The translations under genes and the position numbers were made by a program. DNA of 64,000 bases, from assembly GCA_037367355.1 (NCBI GenBank), contig CM074703.1, forward strand, positions 1,612,001-1,676,000. Direction: 5' to 3'. The notes under the pieces are model-generated. The model was given only the letters and a program-made list of their open reading frames with translations. It was not told the origin of the DNA and did no database searches. Below are positions 22,640 through 34,213 of the stretch, piece after piece. The stretch's first letter is position 1; each line of letters opens with the position of its first letter. Source of the DNA: Neoscytalidium dimidiatum. Taxonomy: Eukaryota; Ascomycota; Dothideomycetes; Botryosphaeriales; Botryosphaeriaceae.

Positions 22640-23365
22640 TCATAGTCGAGAACTCAACCCCACCCATGGCACATAGGCCTGGTCAACTATCCGCCTACCT
22701 GTTGGGAACATCACATTCAGATAGCCACAACTCTGGTCTTCTCCCATCAGGTATTCAATACCCTCAGGGACAGATCTCCTTCTCATCACGCACAAACGAT
22801 TCATATTTTGGCTCGCCATTGAAGCGCTTCGGAATGCGTACGGAGGGTAGAAGTTCTCTTTGTTCCACTCTAAAGCTTCGAGCACCTTCATTTTCCGGTC
22901 GAGCCACTCCTCCGGCAGGGCATACCTCATGCCATCCTCCTCGTAACTATGCTTCGTCTCCCGCTTGAACTGCTCTTCTTTGTCCGGACCCTCCCAAAAA
23001 TGGAACCACAGCATGGTGTCAGCAAGGACACAGTCCTTCAGCTTCGCTGAATTCAGCACCCACAACGGCCGAGCGACAGCCCTGCACGCCACTCTCGGTA
23101 ATTCCCGGTGTGGAAAGCATATAGGACCCTCGGGCAGGGGCGAATGCAGGCCGTGTAGCCCTGTAACATCAGCACGGCGGGCCTCAGTGGTGGGATGAGT
23201 AAAAATCACGCGTATGACCGAAACGCAGAGCTCGTTGCGCAGTATGCTCGTTGGTGAGCTGCCGGTTCCCTTTAATAGCATTTCCTCGGGCACGGAAAAA
23301 GCGGAGATGCCTGCGCGGTACCTCTCGTATCCGGACGACGCCCTGAAGGCCTCGAGCGTGTCCAT
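22640..23365 (-). CDS. Unrecognised ORF, possibly a fragment of a larger fungal protein
   Basis: Open frame of 241 codons from an ATG at 23365. I do not recognise the family with confidence. Coding character is suggested by charged, helix-like stretches such as WFHFWEGPDKEEQFKRETKH and LPEEWLDRKMKVLEALEW. A 49-nt GTGATT...TTACAG segment inside the ORF has a CTGAT branch site and may be an intron, which would join VIR to GLHGLHSPL. The pattern GLHGLHSPL...PHREL...W is loosely like the N-terminal region of DUF4246 proteins, but the protein would be far shorter than that family, so a truncated copy is possible. The next gene-like item on the other side is a broken oxidase, consistent with a decaying region. 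Confidence 0.42.
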   Translation of the reverse strand: MDTLEAFRASSGYERYRAGISAFSVPEEMLLKGTGSSPTSILRNELCVSVIRVIFTHPTTEARRADVTGLHGLHSPLPEGPICFPHRELPRVACRAVARPLWVLNSAKLKDCVLADTMLWFHFWEGPDKEEQFKRETKHSYEEDGMRYALPEEWLDRKMKVLEALEWNKENFYPPYAFRSASMASQNMNRLCVMRRRSVPEGIEYLMGEDQSCGYLNVMFPTGRRIVDQAYVPWVGLSSRL

Positions 23366-23732
23366 GGATGATGATCAGCTGGGTACTGATAAGCTATTGT
23401 CCCTTTTTCTTTCATTTTCTGTGCTCGTGCCTACGCTGACTGCCCGACAGCTTACTTTTTTTTTTTTTTTATCATAAGATCAGGTGATATCGAAACAGTC
23501 AGATGCTTTTTCCAAAGAAGCCTTCATTTTGAGAGTGAAGTTTGTAAAGAATTGGTAAGGGTCTCTTAATGTTGTATCCTTGCCCAGTGACTCACAAGGT
23601 TTCATAAATCTAAAGACTGGAATTGATTTTTCGTCCTTATATCATCCTCCGCTATGTAACTCGTTGCGCTCGGGACAAAACAGGTCAGACCGGCGTCTGA
23701 GACCGTGATTAAAAAATGGAAATCGCGACTAA
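23366..23732. other. Short intergenic stretch with a T-run
   Basis: 367 bp containing a run of about 15 T at 23455-23470. No gene seen. Confidence 0.5.
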
Positions 23733-25650
23733 TCAACTCTTATGGAGGAAAATGCGCCCGTCTGCATCCGTGGAGATTACTGCACGCAACCGCTCCGTCT
23801 TTTTCTCCAATTCCTTTGCGGATGCCACCAGGACATCCTCTTGACTCCACCCGTCCCGACTCACGAAAAAGGGCAATGTGCTGATAGTTTTCCATGATGC
23901 AACCCCACTGTGACTCGAGTACACTACCGTGCACAAGAGAAAGACGGCTCCTAGAAAAATAAGAGCAACCGGTAGAGAAAACCATTCCCAGCGGACTTTG
24001 ATGTAGGTTTCCGTACGATACGACGTTCCATGCGCTGGCGTCGCGTTATAATGCGCCCCGACCGCGTACGTCATGCTCGCGGAGACGTTCTGCATCGTCT
24101 GCGCGATACTCGTGGATGTGAGAAGCGCGTTGCCCAGGTTCGCGTCCGGGACATCGTAGTTGTACCTTTCAGTCAGGGTGAAAATGCTGGTCATGTAATT
24201 GGCCATGTAGTATGAGTCTGCTGCGTTTATTGCGAACGACTCGTTGCCGCTAAAGGTGCGTCCGTCGGTGGAAGCGTTGTACGGACAGACAGTCTCTGTT
24301 GCCGCACAAGCGAAAGTACGGTTGCTGATGAGATCGAACGAGTCGAAAGTTCCAGGATCCATGATACCGTTGACCACGGAGACGTTACTGTATTTCCGGA
24401 CGCACCACTTAAGCTCGCATTCTGTGACCGTGGGATTTCTCAACCAGTTTTCAACGTTCGTGTCGAGGTCGTCCCTGGAGATCACGGACGGTAGAACACT
24501 AGCGGCGGCGAATTGGATAATTGACGCGTTCGTGTGAGATCCGCTCCCGCTGGACGCCCAGGTACTCGAGGCGTTTGAGGTAAAGAGAGTCCAGGACGAG
24601 CCCCCCGAGCCTCCAGGATAGAAGGAGCCGTTTAAAGCAAAGCCTGCGGGGGTTGTATAATTACATTCCGGACCTCCGTATTGATCTGTCCCACAGGTTT
24701 TGGTTGTTTGTTTGGAGACATCCGTGCAGTCGCTGCACACTCCTAATGTGTAAAAGGGATCCCATGTACAGTTCGATGTCGGACAGCTATGTGACATCGA
24801 TGGTTCGCTGCTGAAGAGGCCGTTCAGGATGGCTGCTTGCATTTTGGCATCCAAAATGGCTAAAACAGTCTTAGCTCACTTTCTATGCAAACAAAAGGGA
24901 GCCCTACTTACAAGATTGACCACCGTTTATGCGAGAGTAGCCGTGGTTGTCATACACTTGCGATGCGCCAACGAGTGCTTCAGCTCCAGTAGTAACGTTG
25001 CGGGATGGATATACAAGGATCGCTTGCGTGAATGAATCCATAGCCAGCGCAAGGATCGTGATGATGGCGCCCAAGATCGCAATTCCGGACCTAAACTTAG
25101 CACCCCAAAGAAAGTGCAGCGCGCCCATGGGCCCTCTGCTCGCCATGTCAAAAAGTTCGAAGTCTTTTAGGCTCCGGGGCGACTTTACGAAGTAGATCCA
25201 CTTGAGCTGACTGATGCAAGACGCCAGAGGAACCATCAAAAAGGCTTTGGATGCTGTCGATAGGATGGAGACGAATGTGCTTGGGGAAAAGGATAAGCCC
25301 CAATCTGAGAGAGGCTTATCCTGGACCTTGGCCAGTACAATCGCTATGGCAACGGCGCAGCATATGCTGTAAATCATGGCCGCAAATTCCCATATCCAGT
25401 CCCGGAGAGAAAATGCGGATTTGAGTTTTGTGCGGTACTGAATAGCATTTACATTTGGTGGCGGAGACTTTGAATGTTCTAGGATAATCTCTGGTGATGT
25501 GGACTTCTCTTTCGTAGGTAGTAACCGCTCAGCGCTATGGTCATCGTGGTGGGCAGATGTTCCAGCGCCAAGCCTGGAGGAACGCTCTGAGAGCTCATGT
25601 CCGTTCTGGAGGCTTTCGCCGGGGTGATACGAAATAGGAGATACAGTCAT
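23733..25650 (-). CDS. DUF3176 family membrane protein
   Basis: Two exons, 24912-25650 and 23733-24859, with a 52-nt intron (GTAAGT...TTTTAG, phase 1) joining NGGQS to SILDAKMQ; 621 aa. The DUF3176 domain is recognisable from DWIWEFAAMIYSICC, the LSTASKAFLMVPLASCISQLKW helix, FELFDMASRGPMGAL and a DSFTQ segment. A long extracellular-type middle with about ten cysteines and many N-glycosylation sequons follows, then a final membrane helix (VALIFLGAVFLLCTVVY) and a short basic tail. Function of the family is unknown. I chose the ATG at 25650 because the frame upstream starts with TTG; an in-frame ATG at 25857 would add 69 residues and a weak hydrophobic start. Confidence 0.85.
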
Positions 25651-26513
25651 GGCGGAGTCGACGTCGATGTCGTAGGAAAGGGAGGTTTTTGGAACATCTA
25701 ATATGAAGGGAATTATTGTAGGATCCCACGGAAAATAAAAAGAAACCCTATTGCTTTCGCAGGTGCGCTGTGCCGCATGGGGGCCACAGGTTTCATTCGA
25801 TGTGCGGCGTTGGAATAGCCGAAGACCCACCGCATTTGGCCCCCAGATGAAAATCATCACAAGCGCAACTAACTCAACCAATAGCGAACCAGCAAAGACT
25901 CAATCTTAGTCTGTGCTGACCGCGTCGCAATAAGGTGTGCCGTCGGTGGCGGTTAGCATCCCCGCCTCCATGACTATAATAAGCACGTCTAAGCGCGATG
26001 GTTCTGCTGTTGCCTGCGGTTGAGGAGAGGCTTAGCTTGACCGCAAGATCCGTCGCCCTCCAATGATTCACTAGAGATTTTAGTGCCTTGAGGATTACCG
26101 TTAGCTTTGCCAGATTCCAAATGAACACTGCAGTACAAAATGGATGAACTCGGCGCTGGCCGTCCTCTACGCCTGTGCCCCATCAGAGACCCACCATGTG
26201 TAACTAAGGGCACCTCTAAGCCGCCCTTGGCATACTGATAAGATTCATGTCTCGGAGAAATGGCTTCCTTGGCGGAAGACTGGTGGCTGAAGCGAATCGG
26301 GTTCTTCAAGGCCATTTGTGAGCTCCGGATCCACGTAGCTGCTTTACGCGGGCTAACCCAGCAGACACCATTGTTGCTTGCGCAACATACTAGAATTCAT
26401 TGATATAGAAAGTTTTCCTTTTTTTTTTTTTTTTTTTTTTGAAAGCGTACCATGTGACAGTGCGTCTACGACACCGATTGGAGCTCGATTAATGCTTGTA
26501 GAAAACCTTTGGC
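25651..26513. other. Gene-free interval with a 20+ nt T-run
   Basis: About 860 bp. A run of about 22 T lies at 26418-26440. ORFs here are short and without motifs. Confidence 0.5.
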
Positions 26514-27634
26514 TTAGATATATAACCTTGCCGGAGTGGCCACAGTCATTTTATGATACAGCTCAGGCCCGAACCACTCCACAAGATTCCTCAACACTGC
26601 CTCGTTGTCTACCTGCCTGAACGCCTCAGGTATGTATTTCGTGGCTTCAGTACGATTCGAACCAGTATGTGGCCAGTCCGAGCCCCAAATCAGCTGATCC
26701 GGGATCTCCCTCGCAAAGAATTTGATCAGGTGCTCCATATCATCATACCCACCAGTCGTGAGCTTTGAAGAGCGGTAAAACGCAGAGATTTTGACATAGA
26801 CTTTCCCGGCCTGCGCCAGGGAGAGAAGCGACGCGAAACCTGGCTGCGCAGTGAAATCATTCGTGCCATTTGCGAGATTGTTAAGGCCCTGCAGCCCGCC
26901 TTGGTGGTCCGCAATGATCGGAATGGGGAGTTCCCGAACAGTATCAGCGATGTCTGTTACAAGTAAGCAAATTCTAAGCCTACGTCGCACTAAAGGAAGA
27001 TGGGTACCCACAGTCCCAGCTCTCGCCGGAGGTGTAAACTTGTAATATCCAATGCTGGAATTTGGACACTCGCTCGCCCGTTGCTTTAAGTGCATCACTC
27101 AGCTCCACAAAACCAGTGGATGAGGTTGCACCCTGGGTGTTCACACGCACGCCACGCACACCCAAGGCATTCATCTCGTCGAGCTCTTGGTCCGTGACAT
27201 CAGCGGGATCAATAACAGTGATAGCCCGCAGGAACCCGTCTCCAGTCGAGGCGGAGTAGTTGCGGAGCAAATCCAGAACAAGCGAATTGTCGGTGCCATA
27301 TGGGGACGGCTGAACCAACACGATGTTCTGCGGAGTGGATGTGGACGAGACGTTTGTGTTGAAGGCCAGCAAGCTATCATAGGACGCGGTCATGGGCGTA
27401 TACTGCCGGTCTGGGTCGTAGGGATATCCCTGCGGGTCGAAGACGTGGACGTGGGTGTCCCACGAGCCTGCTGGCAGGCGCCATTCCACTTCCGGGTAGG
27501 GGGTGAAGCTACACCGCGTCAATGCTGTGTCTAGCCCGACCAACGAGCGGGCTATCTTACCTGGAAGTTACACTCGTAGAGCCGTTACAACTTGAGAAGT
27601 AGGAAGGGGCTTGAACGGCAGTAGTCGGCGCCAT
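26514..27634 (-). CDS. Amidohydrolase-2 family hydrolase (lactonase-like)
   Basis: Metal-dependent TIM-barrel hydrolase related to 2-pyrone-4,6-dicarboxylate lactonase and 4-sulfomuconolactonase-like enzymes. Three exons, 27561-27634, 27012-27508 and 26514-26953, with introns of 52 and 58 nt; all phases close to 336 aa. Visible active-site elements are the HxH metal pair in WDTHVHVFDP, GVRGVRVNT on strand 3, IIADHQGG with a further His, VKISAFYR, and the C-terminal IWGSDWPHT with the catalytic Asp. No signal peptide, so it is probably cytosolic. Family members open lactone rings in aromatic-acid breakdown; the substrate here is unknown. It lies near a GMC oxidoreductase and within 20 kb of dienelactone hydrolase, so a catabolic role is plausible but inferred. 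Confidence 0.88.
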
Positions 27635-28259
27635 GATCTTGATTGTTTCGACTGAGTCGTCGTCCTGGCGCAAAGCTTTTGTACCCAAACTTGGCACTGT
27701 GGGTCGACGCCAACCCCGCACGGGTATTGCCAAGAAATTTTTTTTGGTAGCGGTGATAGTTGATATGCTCCTCACTGCTTGCCTGAATAAATGGTATATT
27801 CTTTCCGAGTCAATCTGACATGGTTTGGCGCTTGGGTAACGGTCTCGTGCTGGTTCGAGATTACTGGAACGGACAATACTCTAGCGAGGGTACAGCAAGA
27901 TGTGTCTCTCCTAGCGCTGTTACTACTCGATTTGTTGTCTAAGCAGGAGTAGTTGATACTGAAACTGAAATCGTACAGTCATTAATATAGAAATGTGCTA
28001 ATATAGCAATAATAGCGACTCCGACGGGGGACATGGCTATTTTGCCCTACCCAAAAGAGGACAAGTACCGTATGTGGTAGACAGTCAAGAAATCAGGCGA
28101 GCATAATCGCGCATGTGTGAGAAATTGCACACCTTATATAAAAGTCCATTTTCGAGAAAGAATACCCCAAGATGCTGATCAAGAGCAACGGGCAACCAGT
28201 ACCTTGATTTGGAAGGTTCAGTATCCGCACCTGCCAGGGAGTAGTCGTTCCGCTCTCAA
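27635..28259. other. Gene-free interval
   Basis: 625 bp between two minus-strand genes; it holds the 5' leader of the amidohydrolase and the 3' end of the GMC gene. Nothing else recognised. Confidence 0.5.
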
Positions 28260-30325
28260 TTAATTCCAACAATCGTCGTTTCCGTACTCGAATATGGTCC
28301 TGTGGTCCTCTTTGATCAAATCGCTACAACGCTCCGCAACCGCGTACACTGTACTCGACGGATGTCCGGTGATCTGGAAAGGAAAAATGCTCGTGTCCAC
28401 CACCCTCACATTCTGGGTTCCCCACACCTTGCAGCGCGGACTAGTCACGCCACCCAGAGCCCGTGGCAGCATGGCTGCTGAGCCTACACTGTGCCACACG
28501 GGCCTGGAATTTGCTTTCAACCACGCAGCCCAGGTTTCGTCATCCGCATCTAAGGGTACATTCTCTGTCCCTGGTATAGCTTCTCTTTCCACAAGTCCCG
28601 CTAGTGGCCCCACGTTTCCGTAGATCATTCGGATATACCGTGCAGTCTGGATGTGTATGGACAGATCATACTGAAATTGCCAGTACCGTGGATCGATGGC
28701 GGGAAGGTCGAGAGGATTGGAGGATCTGATATGCACGTTGCCTCTTGAGAATGGCAAAGAACCCCAGAGCTGCGCCCAGAGCACTGAGTCGCTCACTGTG
28801 TGGCTTGTTTCCATGCAGGGTACGCCCTGTTTGAAGAGCAGGTCATACTGGACTTGTAGGATCTTTAAAATGTTCTCTCCAGTCGTTGCTCCATTATTGC
28901 CCTCGGCAACGCGTTTTGCATGCTCCGGAAGGGAGGATCTGACGGACGATTCAAAAGATGAGGAGTTGGAGCCAAAAAGATCGGAGATGCTGAGGTAAGC
29001 AGCATTCACGAAATCATCAATATATCTGGATCCAGCAGAGGCGTTGAAGAAGAAAGGGCTTAACGACTGATCTATTCTGTTTAAAAAATGGTGTTAGTTA
29101 AAATTTTGGCTGCTATCAGCGGATTAAGGTAATACAAATTCTCGCCCACACCAGGAAGATTGACCACTGCCTCGATACCGTATGTCGACAGGATTCTGAA
29201 GAAATCTTAGTAAATTATAGCCCAGGTCGCACCTAAAGGGACTGACGCAGGATTTCCGACCCCAGAATTTTCAAGTAATGGTGGGCTGCGATAGGCGCCA
29301 CAAGATATGATAATCTCTGAAGTCGCGTTGATCACAGACCGCTCTCCGCTAGAATCGACAACCTCCACCGCTCTAGCAACAGCGTCATCTTCTGTAGAAC
29401 TCGGGGAATCCCAGAGAAGTCGGAGGGCAGTTGTGCCCGTCATCATGTGTAGGTTCGGGCGGTCTTGGACGGGGTAATAGTACGATCGGCCAGAGTCCGC
29501 ACGAACGTCGAAAATACTCTCGTTGCCAGGCGTGATTGTTCGAGGAAAGGTCTATAGAATAACGACTTAGCAGTGGCGGGCATCATACACCCCGTTGACG
29601 ACTCATACGCTGATACCCCTCATCTTCCCACCGCCCGGATCACCGTTGAATGGGATGCCGAGTTTCTGGAAGGTCTCCTTCACGGCCAGGAAGTAATCGG
29701 TCTGCTGTGCTTCGCGGGGCCATCCCGTGTGCAGCGGCCCTTCAAACCCGTGAAAATTGGGGTTGAAAGAAGCGCCGTTGCCAACTTGCTCTTGAGTTGG
29801 AATGTTCAAAAGTTCGCTCTTCAGGTAGTATGGATAGACTGTTTCCCAATTCCAACCTTCGTTGCCAACGCGCTCCCATGCATCGATCTCCGCGCTTTCA
29901 GCACGCAAGTATATCATCCCTAGCAAGAACGTATCTTAGTAACAAAAAGCTACGTAAATAGAACAGGAGCAGTTATTACCATTGATCAAGCTCGTACCAC
30001 CAATTCCCTTGCCTGCTGCCAGGGTTCGCGGTTGCCCATCCGCCGTTAATTGGGGCTCGGAAGTGTAATTCCAGTCGAGCGAACCATAATTGATGCTGAA
30101 AGTGGGGCGTAGTTCGGGAAACGTAGAGTCGGTGACGTTGAGAGCAGAATATCCAGCCTCAATAACCAAAACCTGAACATCTGCGTTCTCTGAAAGACGA
30201 CTGGCCACAGCGAGGCCGGCAGTACCGCCGCCGATGATGACGAAGTCGTGTGGAGAATCGGCTTTAGCTACGACCAAAGGCAACAGGATGAGCAGAAGGT
30301 GCAGAACAGCGTGCGATGGATGCAT
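28260..30325 (-). CDS. Secreted GMC oxidoreductase
   Basis: FAD-dependent alcohol or sugar oxidase/dehydrogenase. Five exons (29980-30325, 29609-29919, 29247-29551, 29136-29195, 28260-29076) with introns of 51-60 nt; all phases close to 612 aa. Residues 1-20 form a signal peptide. FAD-binding IIGGGTAGLAVASRL starts at residue 30; GMC signature 1 is in AAGKGIGGTSLINGMIYLRA, rebuilt across intron 1. Signature 2 is SCGAYRSPPLLENSGVG. The C-terminal active site reads WHSVGSAAMLPRALGG and FQITGHPSSTVYAVAERCSDLIK, giving the catalytic His and the second His of the pair. About ten N-glycosylation sequons fit secretion. Likely substrates are aromatic alcohols or sugars, but none can be chosen. The short 60-nt fourth exon is unremarkable in phase. 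Confidence 0.93.
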
Positions 30326-30844
30326 GCTTCATCAAGTATTAGATAGTCGATAAGTGGTGATCGAGAAGACTGAGAACATTGCTGGAATATGATTTATCGG
30401 AGGCTGCGGAATGAAGACTGCGGGGCACGACCTTAGAGTGGGTGTCATTGGTTGCCTTCGGTTTTTCTTTTCTTTTTAGAGTTCTGTCTCGCGGATTGGA
30501 CATCACAAGGCACCCGATCGCTAATGGAACAAGCGACTCACAGCCTATCAAATGCGGCAGCACCTCCCGATCTCAATCTACATATGTCATCGGATCCTTG
30601 TCTGGGCCGCAATGCCTCCCCCAACAGACACAGCTGACGAGGTGTGAGCAACCTGCCTGATGTGGATTGTTGAGGCTGTAGAGCTGTAGGTCAAAAAATT
30701 GCGTGCAAAGTTCAAATTTGTAAGCGGTGAGGTAGCGTAATAAATCATGTCGTTCGATTCTGACAGCATAATTACATGTTCCATTTGATTCTGTCTTGCA
30801 GCTGTACTATCATGCAGTCGTCTCGGCATGAATGGCGAATACTT
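30326..30844. other. Gene-free interval
   Basis: About 520 bp between the GMC gene and the cysteine-rich peptide. No gene seen. Confidence 0.5.
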
Positions 30845-31147
30845 TCAAGGGCACTCATTACCATAGCCTGGTCAGACAATCAGCATTGTCCATCCCTGTC
30901 AGATGCACTGAGACTTACAAGAACACTCGAACTGCCCAGGAGTATTCAACCTCACGCAGTCGGAGCAGTACGAACCAGCCCCATTCAAGCGAGAGTTGCA
31001 GGTAATCCCAGCAGTGTTTTGCTGGCTTATATTGCAGTCCCAAGTATACACGCCACCGTAGCCGTCACACTTTCCCGACAAGTCAAGTGTCTCGCTGGCA
31101 GCAATGCCAGAAAACAGAGTGATGAGTAGCGTAGCAATGAAGCGCAT
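30845..31147 (-). CDS. Small secreted cysteine-rich peptide (8 Cys), alternative C-termini
   Basis: Start ATG at 31147. Residues 1-17 (MRFIATLLITLFSGIAA) are a signal peptide; the mature part is about 60 aa. Read without splicing, the frame ends at 30899 with ...CSCKSQCI (82 aa) and eight cysteines. A strong GTAAGT donor sits inside that codon run, and an AG after GTCTGACC allows an intron of about 51 nt. Spliced, the protein ends CSCYGNECP at 30845, again with eight cysteines. The spliced form looks more likely because of the consensus donor and CTGAC branch site, but intron retention would also give a sensible protein. The pattern (paired SYCSDC, CSC) suggests four disulphides. Not matched to a named family; candidates are antimicrobial peptide or effector. 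Confidence 0.68.
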
Positions 31148-34100
31148 GATTTCGTGTCTATAATTATGAGCATAAGCGGAACGAGTCTGATCGGAACAGG
31201 GCGATACTCACTATTAGCTGATCCGAAAATGCCTATATGATAGGATTTGATTTGTTTAGAGATTTCAGAATTCAACAGCCAGCTACTCAACCCTTTTATT
31301 ACAAAATCGGAGAGTAGGGCCGGCAGCCGAGCTTGCGTTTAAATCCGAGTGGTGCACTGATACCGGATCTCTATACGAGGCGCGTACTTGTAGTTGCTCA
31401 GAGCAGTTAGCTTATGTGGACCGGACGTCACAGAAAGCGAGCCTCTTTACTGTAAGCGGATTCCTGTCCTGCCGTGCCCCCTTGAGGCTGCAGTTACATT
31501 AAACATAAAGTCAAGGATAACACATGTGTTTGTGAGGTGTTCTGGAACTGCCTGCCAGATTCAACGAAAGGCGCCTTTGTATTCGCTATCAAACACCACT
31601 ATGGCTCGACAACGGAAGGTGAGATCCAATCAATGAATGTATGCTGTAGTCGTCGTACGTTCTTGGCTTTTCCGGAATGACAGGCCCGGAGCATCAATGC
31701 AAAAGCATACTGTGCCTAGTCAGAGACCCCGCTTTAAGTTACTAATGTTGCCCGCTGCCACCCTAGCCGAGGAAACATCATCGAACCACTACGCTAGCAT
31801 CCAAGACAGTACATGATATGGTCTGATCGGGGATCATCCGCTTTCAAACCCCGAGCTCCCACAGTCATGGTATCCACAGGGCCACTGCAGTCGAGTAGGC
31901 GGTAGAGTCAACTTGCGAAAGTCTGCTCTGATTCTCCCCTTCGCTCCTCGGCTGCACCGATGCCTCGGCTACTTTCGACGGTAGGGTCACGCTTCTTAGC
32001 TCCAGGTTGTCTCCAAAACAGGACATCTCAGGTCGATATCATCAGGGATGAACATATCTAGACTGTTCAAGGAAACAGATACCGCATGGATGCTTGCATC
32101 CTGCGTTGTAAGGTATGAGGAAGCGTAATCAATAAGGATTAGCGCCGGGATTTTTCCCCCCATTCACTACGCTGTTGAAAGTAAATACCAGCAAGGAGGT
32201 ATCTTGCGCTAGATTCTTGCAGCAGAGTCGAGCGTGGCCCGACTTCGCTCGGCAACAACCAAAGCTCGTCACATCACTCGGTAGCTCAACCCTTAAAGAA
32301 GCCGGTTCGGAAGAGGGCGGCATTGTCCGTAGGATTAGACAGCAAACTTGACGATTCAGAAGAAGGCCGAAATCTTCAACAGGTTATGGACAAAGGGTTT
32401 CGGGTAGAAGCAATAGAACGACTGACATGTGTGGAAAGAAACGGCATGGCTGCCCCCGCATTGGCTGGGCGGCTAAGATTCCATGTCCGTGTGGCGCAGC
32501 AACCACCCGCGAGATGGAGCCTCACATGCGACCTGAATCAGGCACTGCGCGGCGCATCTGGTCCTATTCTCTCGCCAATTACAGTCTTTGCCAGCTTTGT
32601 CATGAAACATAAATTATCTTTTCAGCAACTAATAACAAAGGTTTTCCTAAGATTGTAGACGTCAACAACAAGGCGCTGTTCGGAGGCAGAACGTGTAGTG
32701 TTTCTCGAGCCGTTTTCAGAGTGCCTGTAATAACCTGCAGACGAAGGTGGAAGTGTTGCACACTTAACGCAATGACAAGGGGGTAGAACCTCTCACAACA
32801 TGTTGAATAACGTTCAGGGTCTTGCCTGATTTATCTATTTTCTATAAATTACTTCATAGTGACTCAGAAAAGTCATTGCACTAAGAATACTCGTAACTGC
32901 TTCCGGGCCAAGTTACGATACATTAGACTGATGTGCCAGGCTTTGCAGTTAACAAGAGTTTCAGCGTGCTCCAATCTTTGGTTCTTTTGTGACTCGTAAT
33001 TAGAAAATGAAAGTGCGCCAGTGTGAATGATCTCGTGAGGTGGAACCTACTGATCCGCTTTCCAAAAAGGGTGAATGGATGCTGTCTGTGAAAAGATGTC
33101 ATCTGGTGATACCAAAATGGACCGAGCGGGAGTATCAGTCATGCATACCCGAGTAATAAAGATCAGACTTAAATTAGAGCTGTAGAAATAGAGACATCCA
33201 AGGATGATATCGCACTATAGTGAGTATATTATTTATAAAATCCAGGTAATATAGGGAAGAGCTAGGGAGTAATTGCATGGAGAAACAAAAAGGCGAACCA
33301 AACTTCGTCTTGAGATAGTCAATGGATATTTGCAGACAAATTGGGGCTCACGTAGGGACAGCCATACTACTTTCATATCATCTTTCTTTAATTTTACGCG
33401 ATGTTATAACTGGTAATGATCTGGTCTGCGGCCTCGGGTTTTGGCTTTGCTGAAAACTGGTGGAGTTTGTAAGTGAGAGGTTCCATGCATACTGGGGGCA
33501 ACTTTGCAAAGCTCCCGCATGCCGAGTCATCTTTGCCCAGCCCTGGCAATTTGATCTTCACAGCAAGGCTTACACAATGCGCTGCGCTCAAAATTGGCCC
33601 ACCCAGACTCGGTTTAGACGCGCTTCATACACTCTGAGCTACAGTACTCTTGGGAAAACTCACACACAAGAACCTCAATATTGGTCATCATACCTTTGCA
33701 CTTGGCTGTGCTAGGAACCATCCATCTATATAAGCATCCCACGTTCTATCCCCTTTACCGTAGAGAAGACATTTCATTAACTACCCCAAGGCTGAGTCTT
33801 GGCACACGCGGCCCCGTAAAATCCCAAATATATGGCCCCACAAGTAAGCTTCACTAATAATCCTCCAGCCATCATAGTAAAACTCTGCTCAGCATGTAGC
33901 ACGCAATAAAGCTTGATTCTGTGGGTTATTGTCTATGTGGGTCGTTTGTGATGGCAGCCAAGACTGGCCAAGATTCGTTAAGGCGGGAGTCGGCAACTGG
34001 CCGTAACTTTTCTGCCTACTCGCACCACTCATTGGAGCTACCATCGGAAAGGATGCTTGGCTTGAGGCGCTCAATGCTGTTGCCAGTTCTTGGTTAGATA

Positions 34101-34213
34101 TGTTCAGCGCACATTGTATAAAACGTCATTGCGACCTGCACCTCTCGCCCGTTCCCTCGGGCCTTTCTTTCCCTTGCCGCATTCTTGCACCCTGCTTATG
34201 AGGTGATCCAATC
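31148..34213. other. 3-kb gene-poor interval
   Basis: No supported gene. Short ORFs (up to 111 codons) on both strands have no motifs. No terminal inverted repeats or transposase signs were found by eye. Confidence 0.5.
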
